DNA of 64,000 nucleotides, from positions 116,163,554-116,227,553 of the forward strand of contig NC_092861.1 of the NCBI RefSeq assembly GCF_032062135.1, written 5' to 3'. A program made the translations under genes and the position numbers. Origin of the DNA: Pyxicephalus adspersus (taxonomy: Eukaryota; Chordata; Amphibia; Anura; Pyxicephalidae). This document shows, one piece after another, positions 11,260 through 23,271 of this stretch; positions within the stretch are counted from its first letter, which is position 1, and each line of letters opens with the position of its first letter. The notes under the pieces are model-generated. The model searched no databases. It worked only from the letters and a program-made list of their open reading frames with translations, and was not told the DNA's origin.

Positions 11260-11900
11260 GGCCCTCTACTCTGTCTCTGAGGCCTATAACTTGCAATGGA
11301 GCTTACGGAGGACCTCCCTCGGGGCCCCCAGCCTCTATCTACTTTGAGGCCTATATAACTTGTAATGGAGCTGTGTAACTGGCTAATTTTTGTATGAAGC
11401 TGATCCCCCATGTGGCCCTCTGCCTCTATCTACTGTGAGGCCTATATCACTTGTGACGGAGCTGTGTAACTGGTTAATTTTTGTACAAGGGACCTGCCTC
11501 GGGCCCTCTGTCTTTATCTACTTTGAGGCCTATATCACTTGTAATGGAGCTACATAACTGGGTAATTTTTGTACAAGGGACCTCCCCCGGGGCCCTCTGC
11601 CTCAATCTTCTTTGAGGCCTATATCACTTGTAATGGAGCTGTGTAACTGGCTAATTTTTGTACGGAGGACCTCCCTCGGGACCCTCTGCCTCTATCTACT
11701 GTGGGGCCTATATCACTTGTGACGGAGCTGTGTAACTGGTTAATTTTTGTACAAGGGACCTTCCTCGGGCCCTCTGTCTTTTTCTGCTTTGAGGCCTATA
11801 TCACTTGTAATGCAGCTGTGTATCCGGCTAAATTTTAGACTGAAGGAACCCCCCCAGGGCCCTCTGCCTCTATCTACTTTGAGGCCTATATCATATGTAC
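11260..11900 (+). repeat. Minisatellite, period 88-90 bp, in the hAT 3' region
   Basis: The landmark GGCCTATA recurs at 11281, 11348, 11439, 11527, 11615, 11705, 11793 and 11883. Apart from the first interval (67), spacing is 88-91 bases. Each unit also carries GGGCCCTCTGYCT, CTTGTAATGGAGCTGTGTAACTGG and TAATTTTTGTAC. It sits between the transposase stop and the 3' terminal repeat, where hAT elements often have repeated subterminal sites; a binding role is inference. Neighbouring units show alternating variants (GTAATGGAG and GTGACGGAG), suggesting two-unit expansion. Confidence 0.85.
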
Positions 11901-11992
11901 CCATTGACTTTAATGGTGTTGGAATTCGACGTTCGATCACCCGAACAATATCGGCCTATTCAATCGAATAGCTGTCGAATCGAATAGTGAGA

Positions 11993-12008
11993 TATTCGAC
12001 CAACACTA
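11993..12008 (+). mobile_element. hAT 3' terminal repeat
   Basis: Read on the minus strand the end is TAGTGTTGGTCGAATA, the style of a hAT terminal inverted repeat. It is preceded by several TCGAAT/ATTCGA motifs (about 11930-11990) that could act as subterminal binding sites. A matching 5' terminus was not found near 7086, so the element is probably 5'-truncated or has been replaced there. Confidence 0.5.
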
Positions 12009-12092
12009 TTTTTAACCCACTTCCTTATCTGAAGCTGTAAAAAATTAGCTACTATTACCCACACTGCTTTATTTAGTGCTTAAGAGCATATG

Positions 12093-12697
12093 TTAACCTC
12101 CCTAGCGGTAACCCCGAGTGTGACTCGGGGTAGCAAAAAGTTGCTGAAAGCAGTAACCCCGAGTCACACTCGGGGTATGTAAACCTATGGGAAGTAATAG
12201 TAAGTACAGCGCTTACCTGATCCGTTGGCGTCCTGCGTCGTCCATCGCTGCAGTCTCCGTCTTCTTTCTTCTTCTGGCGTCTTCTGCACACGATGAGTCA
12301 CTGGGGGAGTTCCCGGTGACATTGGTGCGTGTGTACGTTGCCAGCGGGGAGGGGCGGGAAATTCAAAATCCATTTGTATTGCATTCAATACAAAATAACT
12401 GTATTGAATGCAATACATTGGATTTATATGTGTAAAAGCATTACATTGTATTTCATGAACATTTATTTTACAGTATAATATAATAGTATGAGTATATTAT
12501 TTATTTATTTTTTAAATGAATATATATATATATATATATTTTTTTTTATTTAATTTATTATTTTTACATGAATTTGAGTTTCAAACTTTATTATAATCAT
12601 ACTAATATATTAAACTGTAAAATAAATTTTCATGAAAAACAATGTACCGCTTTTAGACACATAAAACCGGAAAGAAATGTACTGCTAGGGAGGTTAA
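12093..12697 (-). mobile_element. TTAA-flanked MITE, family 1 (copy A)
   Basis: It is bounded by TTAA and has terminal repeats CCTCCCTAGCGG at one end and CTGCTAGGGAGG at the other. That pattern fits piggyBac-like or Kolobok-like elements. Near the left end are two short hairpins, 12111-12131 and 12156-12176, each with arms ACCCCGAGT and ACTCGGGGT; the two hairpins are reverse complements of each other. Further in are an inverted ATTGCATTCAATAC pair and a long AT tract. There is no transposase. Orientation is opposite to copies B, C and D. The copy is absent from duplication copy 1. Confidence 0.85.
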
Positions 12698-12769
12698 TAC
12701 AGGTTCTGAAATTAGTTTACATTGTAATTTTAGGAAGAAGCATTTTTAAAAGATATGAGAAAAATAAAT

Positions 12770-13779
12770 GTTGTGAAGTCTGTTTTGTACTAAATTTAAA
12801 AATATTCAAAAGTTTGGGTTTAGTTTTTGATTAGAGAATCAAAGGGTTTAATTTATTTTATTTGCATTGTTGCATTGCAAAAATGCCCTTTAGCTTACAA
12901 CAGGAAATCTCTCGAAGTGAAGGGAATTCTCTTCTTAGACAGTTAACCACAGATTAGGAAGATTTTCCTTTAGCTTTGGCTCTGGATACAGTTAAAAAAT
13001 TGTTGATTTCCTCCCTGTACCAAAAAATAAAAACGTTTATATAAATATATTTAAAATATTCTATTTAGTTGAATAGTTGGTAAAAGATAAAAAATATAGT
13101 CAAGATTTATACTGGTAACAGGGACTATAGGTGAGCCACACTGAGAGTTTTCAGACGTATTATCCTGCAAATCAGTAAAGTGTATATTGCCTACATCTTA
13201 TCTGCCAGGTCATCAGTGTGTCAGTCTTGATTACCACCTTTATTATGGTTCATTGGAGGTTTTATTGCTTTTGCAGAATTACTGTAAGTGGTTGTTTACC
13301 AGCAACAGATCTCAAATCCTAAAAGCAGACACCGTCAAGGTTAAAACTGTAAAATGAAAACATTTTAGTTCTACTTTTTGCTTAAAGCATAAACATTTTT
13401 GTTTTAGGTTATTACTAATATAATATATGTTATAAATAAAAATGACAACATTTATTCCAAATATAATAATAATTTTCTAGTTAAATAATTTTGTTGAATT
13501 TAAGTTTTACAGACTGCTAATGCCTATCCATATTTTCAAACACGGATCTTTACCTTATCGGCACATTTTGTGTTTCTACCCAAACATTGGTCATTCAGCT
13601 CAGATTGATTAATGTTGATGTTTGCTGATCATATTTAATTTATAGGGCAGACTTCCCTATTAAATTCCCTATTCCCTATTTAAGCTTCCTCAAGCTGCTC
13701 AGTCAGTGGACAATGGCAGGCACAATGTACAGGTCTAAGAACCCAGCCAACACCTGATAACAGACACAACATACAGCTC
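12770..13779. repeat. Right flank of duplication, copy 2 (matches 2911-3919)
   Basis: AT-rich, non-coding, and colinear with 2911-3919 with few differences. Homology stops after CATACAGCTC at 13779, where copy 1 continues into a MITE-like fragment. No gene is seen. Confidence 0.8.
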
Positions 13780-14728
13780 CCAAATACAAACAATGTCTGA
13801 GGTTTGCCATTATTGGGATGCCCCTATTGTAGCATTTTCTCTCCCTTCTCTTCTTGTGGACCAACACCATCCTCCTCCTGTGACTCCATATATGGATACA
13901 TAACTAATTACTACCTAATCATAACTTACGCTTTTTCTTTTTATTCTTTAAAGAAAATATCACACACATTCTGAATCTCCAGCCACTCTTCATGGGTAAA
14001 GTGCACAAGTCCCAGAGCATGTGATCCACTTTTATAGTCCATTAAGTAATCTCTGTTGAAGCTAGCAAATGCATAGTATGTCGCAAATGGGCATCTTTGG
14101 ATATAGGTAGGATGCAAAATAACACCATTAAAAATAAAAACACACTTTTGTATTTTGATCCAGTAGTGACATGTAATGTAATTGATGCTTTACCCAGTAT
14201 ATCATGTTGGGCAGACAAGGCAAGGTACCTGTGTCAAGTGTCCAATTCAAAAGGGATTGCCCACTGCAATGGGGCCTTTTGGTTTCGGAAACCCAGCTCC
14301 TTTATCAAATATGTTGTTTACTGTTGTGCAACTTTCTCTACTTTGTCCTCCTCATGTTCTCAGCTCTGATTCACTATGTTTGGTCAAGCACATCTACAAC
14401 CTCCTCCTACCTGTACATGTTTCCAGTAAACTCTAGAAGGTGGCATGCCTCTGACCCTATGACCTGCCTGTTTAAATATGGCCTGTGGAGGGCTAAGTGC
14501 AAACTTTGATGCTCTTTCTTTTTTAGTCAGTTTTACCCCTTTTCCTCATGAGTCTAGAACAAACTACCACAATTTCTCCCCCCTTGACATTATTAGTTTT
14601 GAGTTTGACGTTGTTTTTTTAATTGAAACTAACCCATATTTGTTTCAAATAATCACTCAGCAACGAGTAACAAAAAAGCAATTTTCAATCGTTAGAATAA
14701 GGGGTGTTACAGGAAAAGAAATTGGAAA
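13780..14728. other. Unannotated stretch with a moderately GC segment
   Basis: 14190-14510 is richer in C and G and supports three overlapping 84-101 codon frames on the plus strand. None has a recognised motif, and several frames open together, as expected from composition. It may be a degraded repeat. I could not identify it. Confidence 0.5.
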
Positions 14729-14948
14729 TGATTTATTAGGGCTCTCTAAAACTGACTTTAAGATAGACTTTGATGGGTAAACCTGGGTGATCCAGCAAAC
14801 CTGGAATGGATTTGGTCCAGGACTGAAAATATTTGCCAACAAATAGCCAATGACTTTTAGGAAATCCATTCCAGGTTTGTTGTCTCACCCAGGTTCACCC
14901 ATGATGTCTATCTTCTCCAGTCTTTGGGACCATTATTAAATCATGTCC
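14729..14948. mobile_element. Palindromic MITE copy
   Basis: Paired landmarks AACCTGGGTGATCCAGCAAACCTGGAA (left arm, about 14780) and TTCCAGGTTTGTTGTCTCACCCAGG (right arm, about 14870), with degraded outer ends GATTTATTAGGGCTCT and ATTATTAAATCATG. Same family as 46325-46548. Confidence 0.7.
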
Positions 14949-16355
14949 ATTGTCCAAAGTTGTATTATACCAAAACTGAAGACTCATTAGACAATAATCT
15001 GTACCATGTTGTCTACTTGAAGGTGGTTACAATTTGTTGTTTGGTATATGGCAGTAGGGTATTAGCTTGATAATGATGATGATGATGATGATGATGAAAA
15101 AACATTTCTGTTCTCCTCGATGCAGTCTATCTGTAATACATAAATACATTAAAAAAAAATTACTTTTTATGACATTGGTAGATGTACTGTTTTTTGTTAT
15201 CATTGTTTACACTTAGCTACCTCTGGTCTACAAAACATCCCCCCTAAGTTATAGAGAAAGGGGAATTTGTTTGCAATTCTGGCCTCGGTTAACAGAGCCT
15301 TTCCATCTTAGATACACCGCAATGTGATTCTATGGGAAAAGTATGTCACTGCCCAGGTCATGAGAGTGCATATAATATTAATGTGTTATATAAACATTTC
15401 TTCTTTAAAAAAATACTGACCAGTTAGATTGCAAACTCTTAAGTTTTATTATCAGTAATAATACTATCTTGTATATAAGGTTTGTTGTACACAATAAATT
15501 GTCTAATGACCATTTTCATTATGAAATTATAGCAGTGTTTACCCTTGGAAATCAATTTTATTCTGGATTGTAAAATATAGAGATGCATTTCATAAATATA
15601 GATATAAAATAAATTCTAAATACATATAGATATCATATAGAATCATATGTAATATTTTTATCTAAGACATTAAAATGAACTTGATGAGTTACCTATAAAT
15701 CAGTAAAAAAGAAATATGAGTTTCAACTTTCTTAAATAGAGGATTGTTATCTGTGTAAGAGGCTAAATAAATATGTGTAATGTTGTCAATTAGTAAATTT
15801 TTTAAAACCTTTAACTCTATTTGAAAAACAACCCTAATCTGAAGATGTTAGAGGATAACTGTATACATTTTAGGTTTATTAAAATAATACAACCGTAAAT
15901 GCTATTGCATTTTGTAGCCTAATTATAGTCTAGCATGACATTTTTTTAAATACATTTTAATATGTGGGTTATCCCTTCCCATGAAGACAGGTATATTCAA
16001 ATATAAAATCAAAATAAATTAGTAGGAGAGTCCCTGATTGCAGATGGCATGGCATTCAAAAGGTTCTCTACATCCATCTTCTACATTTATTTATCTCTTT
16101 TTTTCTCTGTCTATCCTTTTCCTGAAGATATCTACACCTTAACCTAGTAGTGGTGCTTGCATAGTCATGTGATTCCAATAGATTTAACAACAGTAGAGTA
16201 GTTATCAATGAGGCCACTCATGACTGTAATATCTGTTGTGGTGACCCCAAAAAGAGGTATCTTGGACCTCTGGAATAGGGGTTGGGTATCGGATTAACAA
16301 CCCAGTCCTGTTATACAAATATGGCTGAAAGAAATACAGTCACAAAAAATTTTCT
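14949..16355. other. AT-rich stretch; nothing recognised except one microsatellite
   Basis: AT-rich DNA with an ATG/GAT trinucleotide run at 15073-15097. No open frame of note and no recognised repeat. Confidence 0.6.
15073..15097. repeat. (ATG)n microsatellite
   Basis: About eight uninterrupted trinucleotide units, seen directly. Confidence 0.95.
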
Positions 16356-16565
16356 CGTGGGCCACTGGTTGGGGCACCGGCCAGAGCTGCGGACCATGTC
16401 TCCCGTGTGGATCACAGGGTCTCGGCTGTGGACAGGTTGTGGCTTCATGAAGTCACTCTGGGGGACGTTTCTTCCCCTTTGAGTGACACACAGCTCCCCG
16501 CGCATGCGTGGTCCGCAGTCTATGAAATTAGTGGTCCCTGATGTCCAAAAAGTTGTCGACCACTG
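16356..16565. mobile_element. hAT-like non-autonomous element (3' part)
   Basis: Shares a string of landmarks with 49792-50094: CCAGAGCTGCGGACC, TCACTCTGGGGGA, ACACAGCTCCCC and GCATGCGTGGTCCGC. It ends AAGTTGTCGACCACTG, a CAGTGG-type hAT terminus on the minus strand. The 5' end is less clear. GC-rich against an AT-rich background. The open frame 16282-16482 lies inside it and is not a gene. Confidence 0.65.
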
Positions 16566-18478
16566 ATCTAAATTATATCCAATTGTCAGTGTTTTAATTT
16601 ATTATACAGGGCTAATAGACTTGTGTGTTTTCTGCAAAGCAGGTCATAAATGGAGCATTTAAGGTAAATTTTTGTGAACTTTATTGCTGCTTCATTACTT
16701 CTTAAACTCCCATTTAAAACTATTATACTGGCTAAATTCACAAAAAAATATATATTTCAAAGATGTTTTGCCTGCCAAAGTATTTGCTTTTTTGTTTATC
16801 CAATCCTGAGATTTATACAACTCACTGCTGCATTTTTACTTTCACAATATGGTTCCTCTTCCCATCCACTCTGTCGGAGAAACTATTTGTGCTCTTTCCT
16901 TTTATGAGCATATTCCTTGCACTGCAACACACCCTATTAGTGCCTTGGGCTTTTGTTCTCTGATCTCTGCTGTACCATACACTACAAGAGGCTAATGTAC
17001 AAGTTAAACCCAATATGTACACTTCTTGCATTTAAAAAATAATGATGTATTTGTGATTACAGAGCTGCATTAATTTGTTCCTTTTATATATGCTTGGAGC
17101 TCAGCTTAAAATGACTTGTTAGTATTCATAAGGAAACTCAGGAGGAAGAATACACCCACCATGCAAACAATAAGCCACAGCAACGTTGATACTGCAGTAG
17201 TTAGCCTTGCAAATATATAATTTATATGAAAAAATCAAATAAATGCTCTTTAGTTGAAGTAGCTGCTAAAAGTAAGAATAAAAGTTAATTGAGCATGTAT
17301 ATAGCATCAGTAAAGTCTACGTGATGTGCAGTCGTTTTATATCTTTACTTTTGACTGGGTTTTTGTAGTTGAGTGCTAAATTTCACAAGGCAGACTTATT
17401 TTTTGAATAACCTTGCTGGTTTTATGTATGTATGCTGAAATGGAAATTAAATACGACTGCATAATAGAAGCCATGCTGGTATTATTATTATTAGCAAATT
17501 ACTGAAATGTGGTTTCGGGCTGTAGGTAGTTCAATTGTATTCTCATGATTTTGCCATTAAATGTATTAGCTGCACTGCTGGGCTTGATACTACATTCAAG
17601 CCGTGAAAAGAGCAAAATTGCAAAAAGTCTGCAATTTTTAAAATGGTGTGGGTAATTTTGACATTTGTAGCTGAACTGAATATTTACAGAACATTGTTAT
17701 TTCTCTGTCTTTTTATTGCTTGCTGACATTATTGAATCTAACAGCTTATTCCATTCTCCACCTTTATTTCCTTTTAGTGTATCCACTAAAATTATTGTGT
17801 TATTTCTCTCCTCATTTATTCCACATGAAAGTTGAACTTCAACAGGTAATGTTCTACTTGGAAATAAAAACAGATTTTAACTTGTAATGTTGTCTCCTCA
17901 AATGCTCTCTGCTATTTAGAACAGAGCAGTTTAGAAATCAGGATATACAAGTGCTATATGTTAATTGTATATAATGCTTTCAGATGAATAATAAATATGA
18001 ATTTAAATGACAAAATAAACAATGTAGGTATACAGCTCATACAGCATAAACTTGAAAAAAAATCGACATCAAGTGTAAATTGACTCCCCAAAAGTTTGAT
18101 TTCCAAACCTTGAAAAAAAATCACATTCACACCCACACACTATATACTTCTGAGACACATTACCCTAATGTAAAATACACACAAAACACCAATACCTCAA
18201 TGTGACACCAACCTGTTTTTATTTCCTAGTTCAGTGAGTATCAGCTGCTCTGTGTGATGTGTATGCACTACTCTACAAGAATATCCAAGGCACCTACTCT
18301 GAATTGCAACTGTGTCTGTAAAAATAAAGGCATGGTGGTGATTTATGGATATATAGATGACCACATACTATATATATTTATATGGTCACCTTTTTATTGT
18401 TGAAAAATGTATTGGTAGGGTTTACATGATGTAAAGTCAAATTTACCCTGGTTAAAACTAATCATTGCAGTGTAGGTA
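16566..18478. other. AT-rich stretch without repeats; possibly conserved non-coding
   Basis: No transposon landmark for about 1.9 kb. The part 17220-17860 has the mixed, non-repetitive texture often seen in conserved non-coding DNA (for example GCAAATTACTGAAATG and GCCATTAAATGTATTAGC), but this is an impression and not a demonstration. Confidence 0.35.
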
Positions 18479-18512
18479 ATATATATATATATATATAGAT
18501 ATATATATATAC
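18479..18512. repeat. (TA)n microsatellite
   Basis: An alternating TA run broken once by TAGATA. Seen directly. Confidence 0.95.
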
Positions 18513-21177
18513 TGTACATAAGAACATTGGCTGTAGGTCGTAGTAGGGTACTGTTTCTTGTCTTTGTTTTCCCTTGACTTGTACTTGACATGTGGGGTTT
18601 TCTACCATCACTGCTAACCCATGCCTGGCATGTGGCTGGTTCATTTCCACCGGTAAGGACAATTCAATGGGTATGTTCTGGGTGCATTACAAAATAAATC
18701 CACTTCTTTGTTTCTGTTAAACACTGAGCACCCCTTCACTTAGGAGAAATCCATGACTTGCATTGGCTACAAAATGTCCTATCTATGACACTAGATTTAT
18801 TCTCATTATTATTTCTTCAAAATCAAAACTCCACAATCTTTTGTAGTCAAGAGAAGGTTATGTGGTAAAGTGAAGCTCCAAAGAGTATTTTTACAGTGGG
18901 GGAAGGTTACAACTTTCAGTAAGTTCCAATTGCCCTTTTTGACCTCTGTGTTAATGGGGTAAAATACAAATAAGCAGAAAGTCTCTAAAAGTTGACCTAT
19001 GGAATTTGTTGGAGGTCTCCCCAACAGGGCCAAAGCTAGCAAGAGGTTCTGTGCTTTTCCAACTCTAGCCAAACAAAAAATAGGCTTTGTCAGTTGGTTT
19101 TTCTTCAAATAAATATGTTACCAGTTACAAGTAATAAACAAATGAGGTTAAAATACCAAAAAAAAACCTTAGAGGCTTTTGCTGTGTTGTCTCCATAGAA
19201 CCACCATAATGCTTTCTGACACCGTTGTTATAAAAACACCTCATATTACTTTTAATATGTGTATGTGTAAGCTACAAATATTGTATTTAGGTAAAATAAA
19301 ACATTAATACATAGACATTGGCATTTTACTGGCATAAATTATGAACCACCAAATTAAAATTTATTATTAAATTTATTTATTTTATTTGGTAATTTATTGA
19401 AAACAGATTATCATTTGAAACAGTTCCTGATTTATAATTCACATATAATAGCACAATACAGCAAAAGTTTGCGTTTGCTAAGGTAATTGATGAGGCAGAA
19501 TTTGAAAAGTAAATTGCATAAAAGTTGTATTGTTGTATAGTTAAAATAAAATATATAAAATTTCAGTTGACCTAAAAATTAGTATAATTTCACAAAGCTT
19601 TCCCCAACAGCCAATCCTACTGGTAGACCTATCAATTTATTTAACTGTGGTAAAATATTCTTTAAAATTCTTCTGGGGTCTGCATAAAATGCAAAGGGAG
19701 AATACTGAGAAAATAACTGAATATCTATGTAACTAAACCACTACCATGTACAGTATGCCTAAAATACTTGTAAAAAAAACATGACTGAAATGAGATATAG
19801 ATTGTAAAGATTTTGCCTGTATGGTTTAAAAAATGGAATTAATTAGTAAATCATAAAACATGCGTATGCAAAAAGTATGTGGACATAAACAAAATACTTA
19901 GAAATTATATTAGTTATATCTCTTTTAGTTCATATGCTGGTATTATAGTGAACATATCCTTATATTAGTACTGGCTATAATAAGTAACTCGAGTCCTGCT
20001 TTTAAAATGAACTTTTGTACTTCAGACTTAAATGTTCTTTCTGTATTCAGTTAGCTTTTGCACTCTAGCTTTTTTTCACCATTTCTTTGGGATAACTTTT
20101 AAAACTTTGAAAACAGAATCAGTTTCATTATTTTGTAATATGATTCAGAATCCCTCTTCCTTCACATTAACATTCAATGTTGCAATCACCTGGACTTTTG
20201 TTTCACTCATGATCCAATATTCTGTTTGTGAAACTTTTATTGTTAACTTATGCCAGCCTACAGTATTTCTAAATACATCATTTCTTTGTGTTTTTCTTCA
20301 TTGATGTTTTAAGTGCCTGTAGCAGGTTTTATAAAGTCTAAATTATGAAGTATAAAATGTGCTAAAGATAGGCAAGACACTGTTCACTATGCATATATAA
20401 TGTGTTTAAATCAAGAGGTGACTACACAGTAAGTATCTTTACTTTTAAAAGCTTTTAACAAAGTGAAAGCCTGCTACAAATGATTTGGCTTACTAGGGGT
20501 CTGTTTATAAAGACTTTTTAGACATACCCAACGTTTACCCAAAATTCAGACATTTTCCAGATTAGATTCAATTAGAAGAAATATGAATCATAGTAAAAAT
20601 TCATGCACTTTCTTTGATTAATAGTAAGTAATGTGTAAATTATGAGTTAAAGTTGGGTGCATCTTGGGTAAAAATATATTAAAATGACTCCATAATGTTT
20701 GCCAGGTTTACAGACAACTCCATAATTAAATGTTAATAATTTTTATAATTTAAGTTTCAAGCTCTTAAATAAATATGTGAATTTTCTTTTGATGTAACCA
20801 ACAACTGAAGTGGGTTAAATTCTGCCTATTGAACAGCATGTGTTAGTTTGCAAATATTCAACAGTGTTAAGATGTTCCACCCCTGCACCTTTCATGACTG
20901 ATAACCTTTTCTTCAGTCTGCTAATGGAATTTTTGAAATGTTTATGCCACATAATTTTCTTTATATCTAACTATGTAGTTGTGCCAATGTCTTACATGAG
21001 TCACATACAGGTTAGATGTTTGCTTTTAATAGCTTGAATCCCTTTATACTTCCAAAATGCTCATCATCAAAGTGTATATCGGGTAAAAAATATGTGGCAA
21101 AATAAAAAAAAAAGTTGTGGAACAGAAGAACACTTGAATATTTGCCAGAAATCCATTGTGATTATGTTTTTCTCTTT
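18513..21177. other. AT-rich unannotated stretch
   Basis: Only short frames without motifs (the longest is 99 codons on the minus strand at 18809-19108). No recognised mobile element. Nothing further can be supported. Confidence 0.55.
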
Positions 21178-21232
21178 GGGCTGCCAACACCGGTCTTTAC
21201 TGGACTGAAATCACATCTGGTGTTGTCAGCCC
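21178..21232. repeat. Short inverted repeat (16-bp arms, 23-base loop)
   Basis: Arms GGGCTGCCAACACCGG (21178-21193) and CTGGTGTTGTCAGCCC (21217-21232) pair with two non-Watson-Crick positions. The arms are GC-rich in an AT-rich context. The stem is short and the loop large for a microRNA precursor. It may be a MITE remnant. Confidence 0.6.
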
Positions 21233-22740
21233 TCTTTGCTAAAATACAGAACTTCGCTTACCACCCACTACTTACTGTCTAACCCTTATGTACCTATACT
21301 GATTTGTTTTCCAAAAAAAAAAAGTGGTAACTGCTTTAACTGGTAGGAGCCTGCCCATGGGTCAGAATGCAATGTGTTTGACTTGAGCCACCACTTGATA
21401 TTGTGATTAAGCCCAAAAATAGGCAGAGCCAAAGATTGACATTACATTGAGCACTGATTTTGTTTAAATTCTGTTAAGGATTTTTACATAAAAGGAACAA
21501 AGATAAACAATGAACAAAAGAAAAAGGGTACAAGATTTCTGGTACATAAGGATAATAAACTGATGATACAATCAACAGAATCTGAGAGGTATTGTTTCAA
21601 CTGTGGAATAACAATCATAGGAGAAATTAGGTTAAAACGTACAAAACGTTTATAGCATGTCAGTGAAATGACTCCAACCAAAAACAGAAATATGCTAGTA
21701 CTAGTATAAATGCAATTACTGAAACCACTAAAATGATACGAAAAGAAGAGAAGCAGAAAAAAGTGGAGGACACTGATTTTGACTGACGGAAAAGATGTGT
21801 ATGGGGAGCGAGAAATAAATCTGTATTGGAGCCCCACATAGAGGAAAAACCTGGCTGAAATTGCAACCCTTGCTCATTTATCTAAAACATAAAAAAATGT
21901 TTTAGCTTCAGATGTGCTTTAGATTTGACACTTAAGTCAACAACAAAAAAGATAATATAGTGAAATAGTGAAAACTACCAGCTGCCTCCGCACAGATTGA
22001 CTGCATAACTTAACACTTTATCAAAGAAGGAACTCATTTTCAACATATTACTCATATATGATTATGTTATTGTTGCTTTTTATTAATTTGTAATTATAGA
22101 CTGTGACTGTCTCCTGTAATGACAGCTAGCCTTATCAAATGATTTCCAAAGCAAATTATGTTGCCAGTGATTGTATAAGGGCTAAAGCAGAACTGAAAAT
22201 ATGCTGAGATCTCAAACAATGGGGAGTTCTGTAGAATCTGTCCAAAGCTGCTTCAACACGATTATCAAGTATGATGAATTTTTAGAAGAGTCAGATTGGA
22301 AGTATCAGTGAAGCCTATTTGCAGCACTGCTAATGTAGTAAGGTCTAAGGATGTCTGAACATAAAGGGGCTGACTGGAGAAGATAGATTTCTGAAGTAAA
22401 TAGTTGTTTTTTTATCCTGATCTGGAATCATTCCAGGTATGCTGTATCACACTGCAGTTCTGGTTCTAAAGAACCAGCACCTGCATATTTGACACGGGGC
22501 TACCATAGGGAGACGTTTCAAGTCAGTGGTTCACTGGCATGAGGAAGCAGTAACCTCACTCCAACCTGGCCAGTCTGAACAAGGCATACAGTCTGGCAGA
22601 TGTCACCCCAACACAACAATGTTACAGAACTGTTATCATGAAATTTTTAGCCCATCACGATTTTCAAACAACTTTGGTCAAGACATAGACGTAACAAACA
22701 ATGCAAATTCCTCTAGGATAGACAGTACAACAAAGAAAAT
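21233..22740. other. Unannotated stretch with a possible MITE scrap
   Basis: A minus-strand frame of 117 codons (21484-21837), Phe/Ser-rich with no known motif, is probably chance. At about 22364-22455 GGGGCTGACTGGAGAAGATAG and CATTCCAGGTATGCTGTATCAC recall the palindromic MITE but are too degraded to call firmly. Confidence 0.4.
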
Positions 22741-22749
22741 AGCAGCCAT

Positions 22750-22890
22750 GGAGTGGCATAGATAACGTAGTGGCGAGAACCCTTGCCTCTGTCCATGTTT
22801 GCTTGGGTTTCTACAGGGCATTCCAGTTCCCACCACACCTACAAAAACAAACTCTTATGTAAATTGGCTTACCAGAAACTGTCCTCTATA
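22750..22890 (+). mobile_element. SINE-like retroposon body fragment
   Basis: The order GTTTGCTTGGGTTTCTACAGGGC, CCAGTTCCCACCACACC, CAAAAACA and TAAATTGGCTTACC matches the body of a common vertebrate SINE/LINE-2-type 3' domain (GGGTTTCCTCCGGG, CCCACA, TAATTGGCTTCC). The tRNA-like head and the tail are not present here. The following pogo-like element starts three bases later and may have interrupted it. Confidence 0.5.
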
Positions 22891-22892
22891 AA

Positions 22893-23271
22893 CAGGTAGT
22901 CCCCAGGTTACATGCAAGATAGGGACTGTAGGTTTGTTCTTAAGTTGAATTTGTATGTAAGTCGGAACAGGTACATTATTTTAATAAATGCAATTAGGAC
23001 AGAGGTTTCTCTCAAAAAAACTTTATGGAGCCTAGACATTCATTAACTTTTGGAGCAAGCTGTGCTTTGATATGCAAAAAGAAACAACTGCATTTGTCTT
23101 GGTCATTAAAGAGTTGCTCAGCTGCGTTTATCAAAAGATTTCTTCTACAAGTCATGCAAACCGCCCCCTTCCCCCTCCAAGCATCCATCCTTCACACTAG
23201 AGAGCAGGGAAGCCCCGTTCGTATCTAGGAGTCGTACATAAGTTGGATGTCCCTAACCTGGGGACTACCCG
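22893..23271. mobile_element. pogo/Tigger-like non-autonomous element, full copy
   Basis: It starts CAGGTAGTCCCCAGGTTA and ends TAACCTGGGGACTACCCG, giving terminal inverted repeats of about 16 bases. Inside are GATAGGGACTGTAGGTTTGTTC and TATGTAAGTCGGAACAGGTAC, typical of this style of element. There is no transposase. A second, 3'-truncated copy is at 24488-24880. The class is inferred from terminal sequence style; TA target duplications are not clear. Confidence 0.65.

Larger units (their letters stand above)
6204..13779 (+). repeat. Segmental duplication, copy 2
   Basis: The longer of the two copies (see 82-3919). It contains the flank 6204-6391, about 690 bases absent from copy 1 (6392-7085), the hAT element 7086-12008, a TTAA MITE at 12093-12697 and the right flank 12770-13779. 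The match to copy 1 is high in the flanks, with scattered substitutions, so the duplication is older than the one at 29-40 kb. Two haplotypes laid end to end by the assembler is an alternative explanation. Confidence 0.85.

Noticed and set aside
11260..11900. Regularly spaced repeats as a CRISPR-like array
   Set aside because: Whole units of 88-90 bases are repeated with no unique spacers, in a eukaryotic transposon.
21178..21232. Hairpin as a microRNA precursor
   Set aside because: Stem of only 16 pairs and a large loop, with no extension on either side.
21484..21837. 117-codon minus-strand frame rich in Phe and Ser
   Set aside because: Looks like translated A-rich DNA. No signal peptide or domain pattern I would trust.
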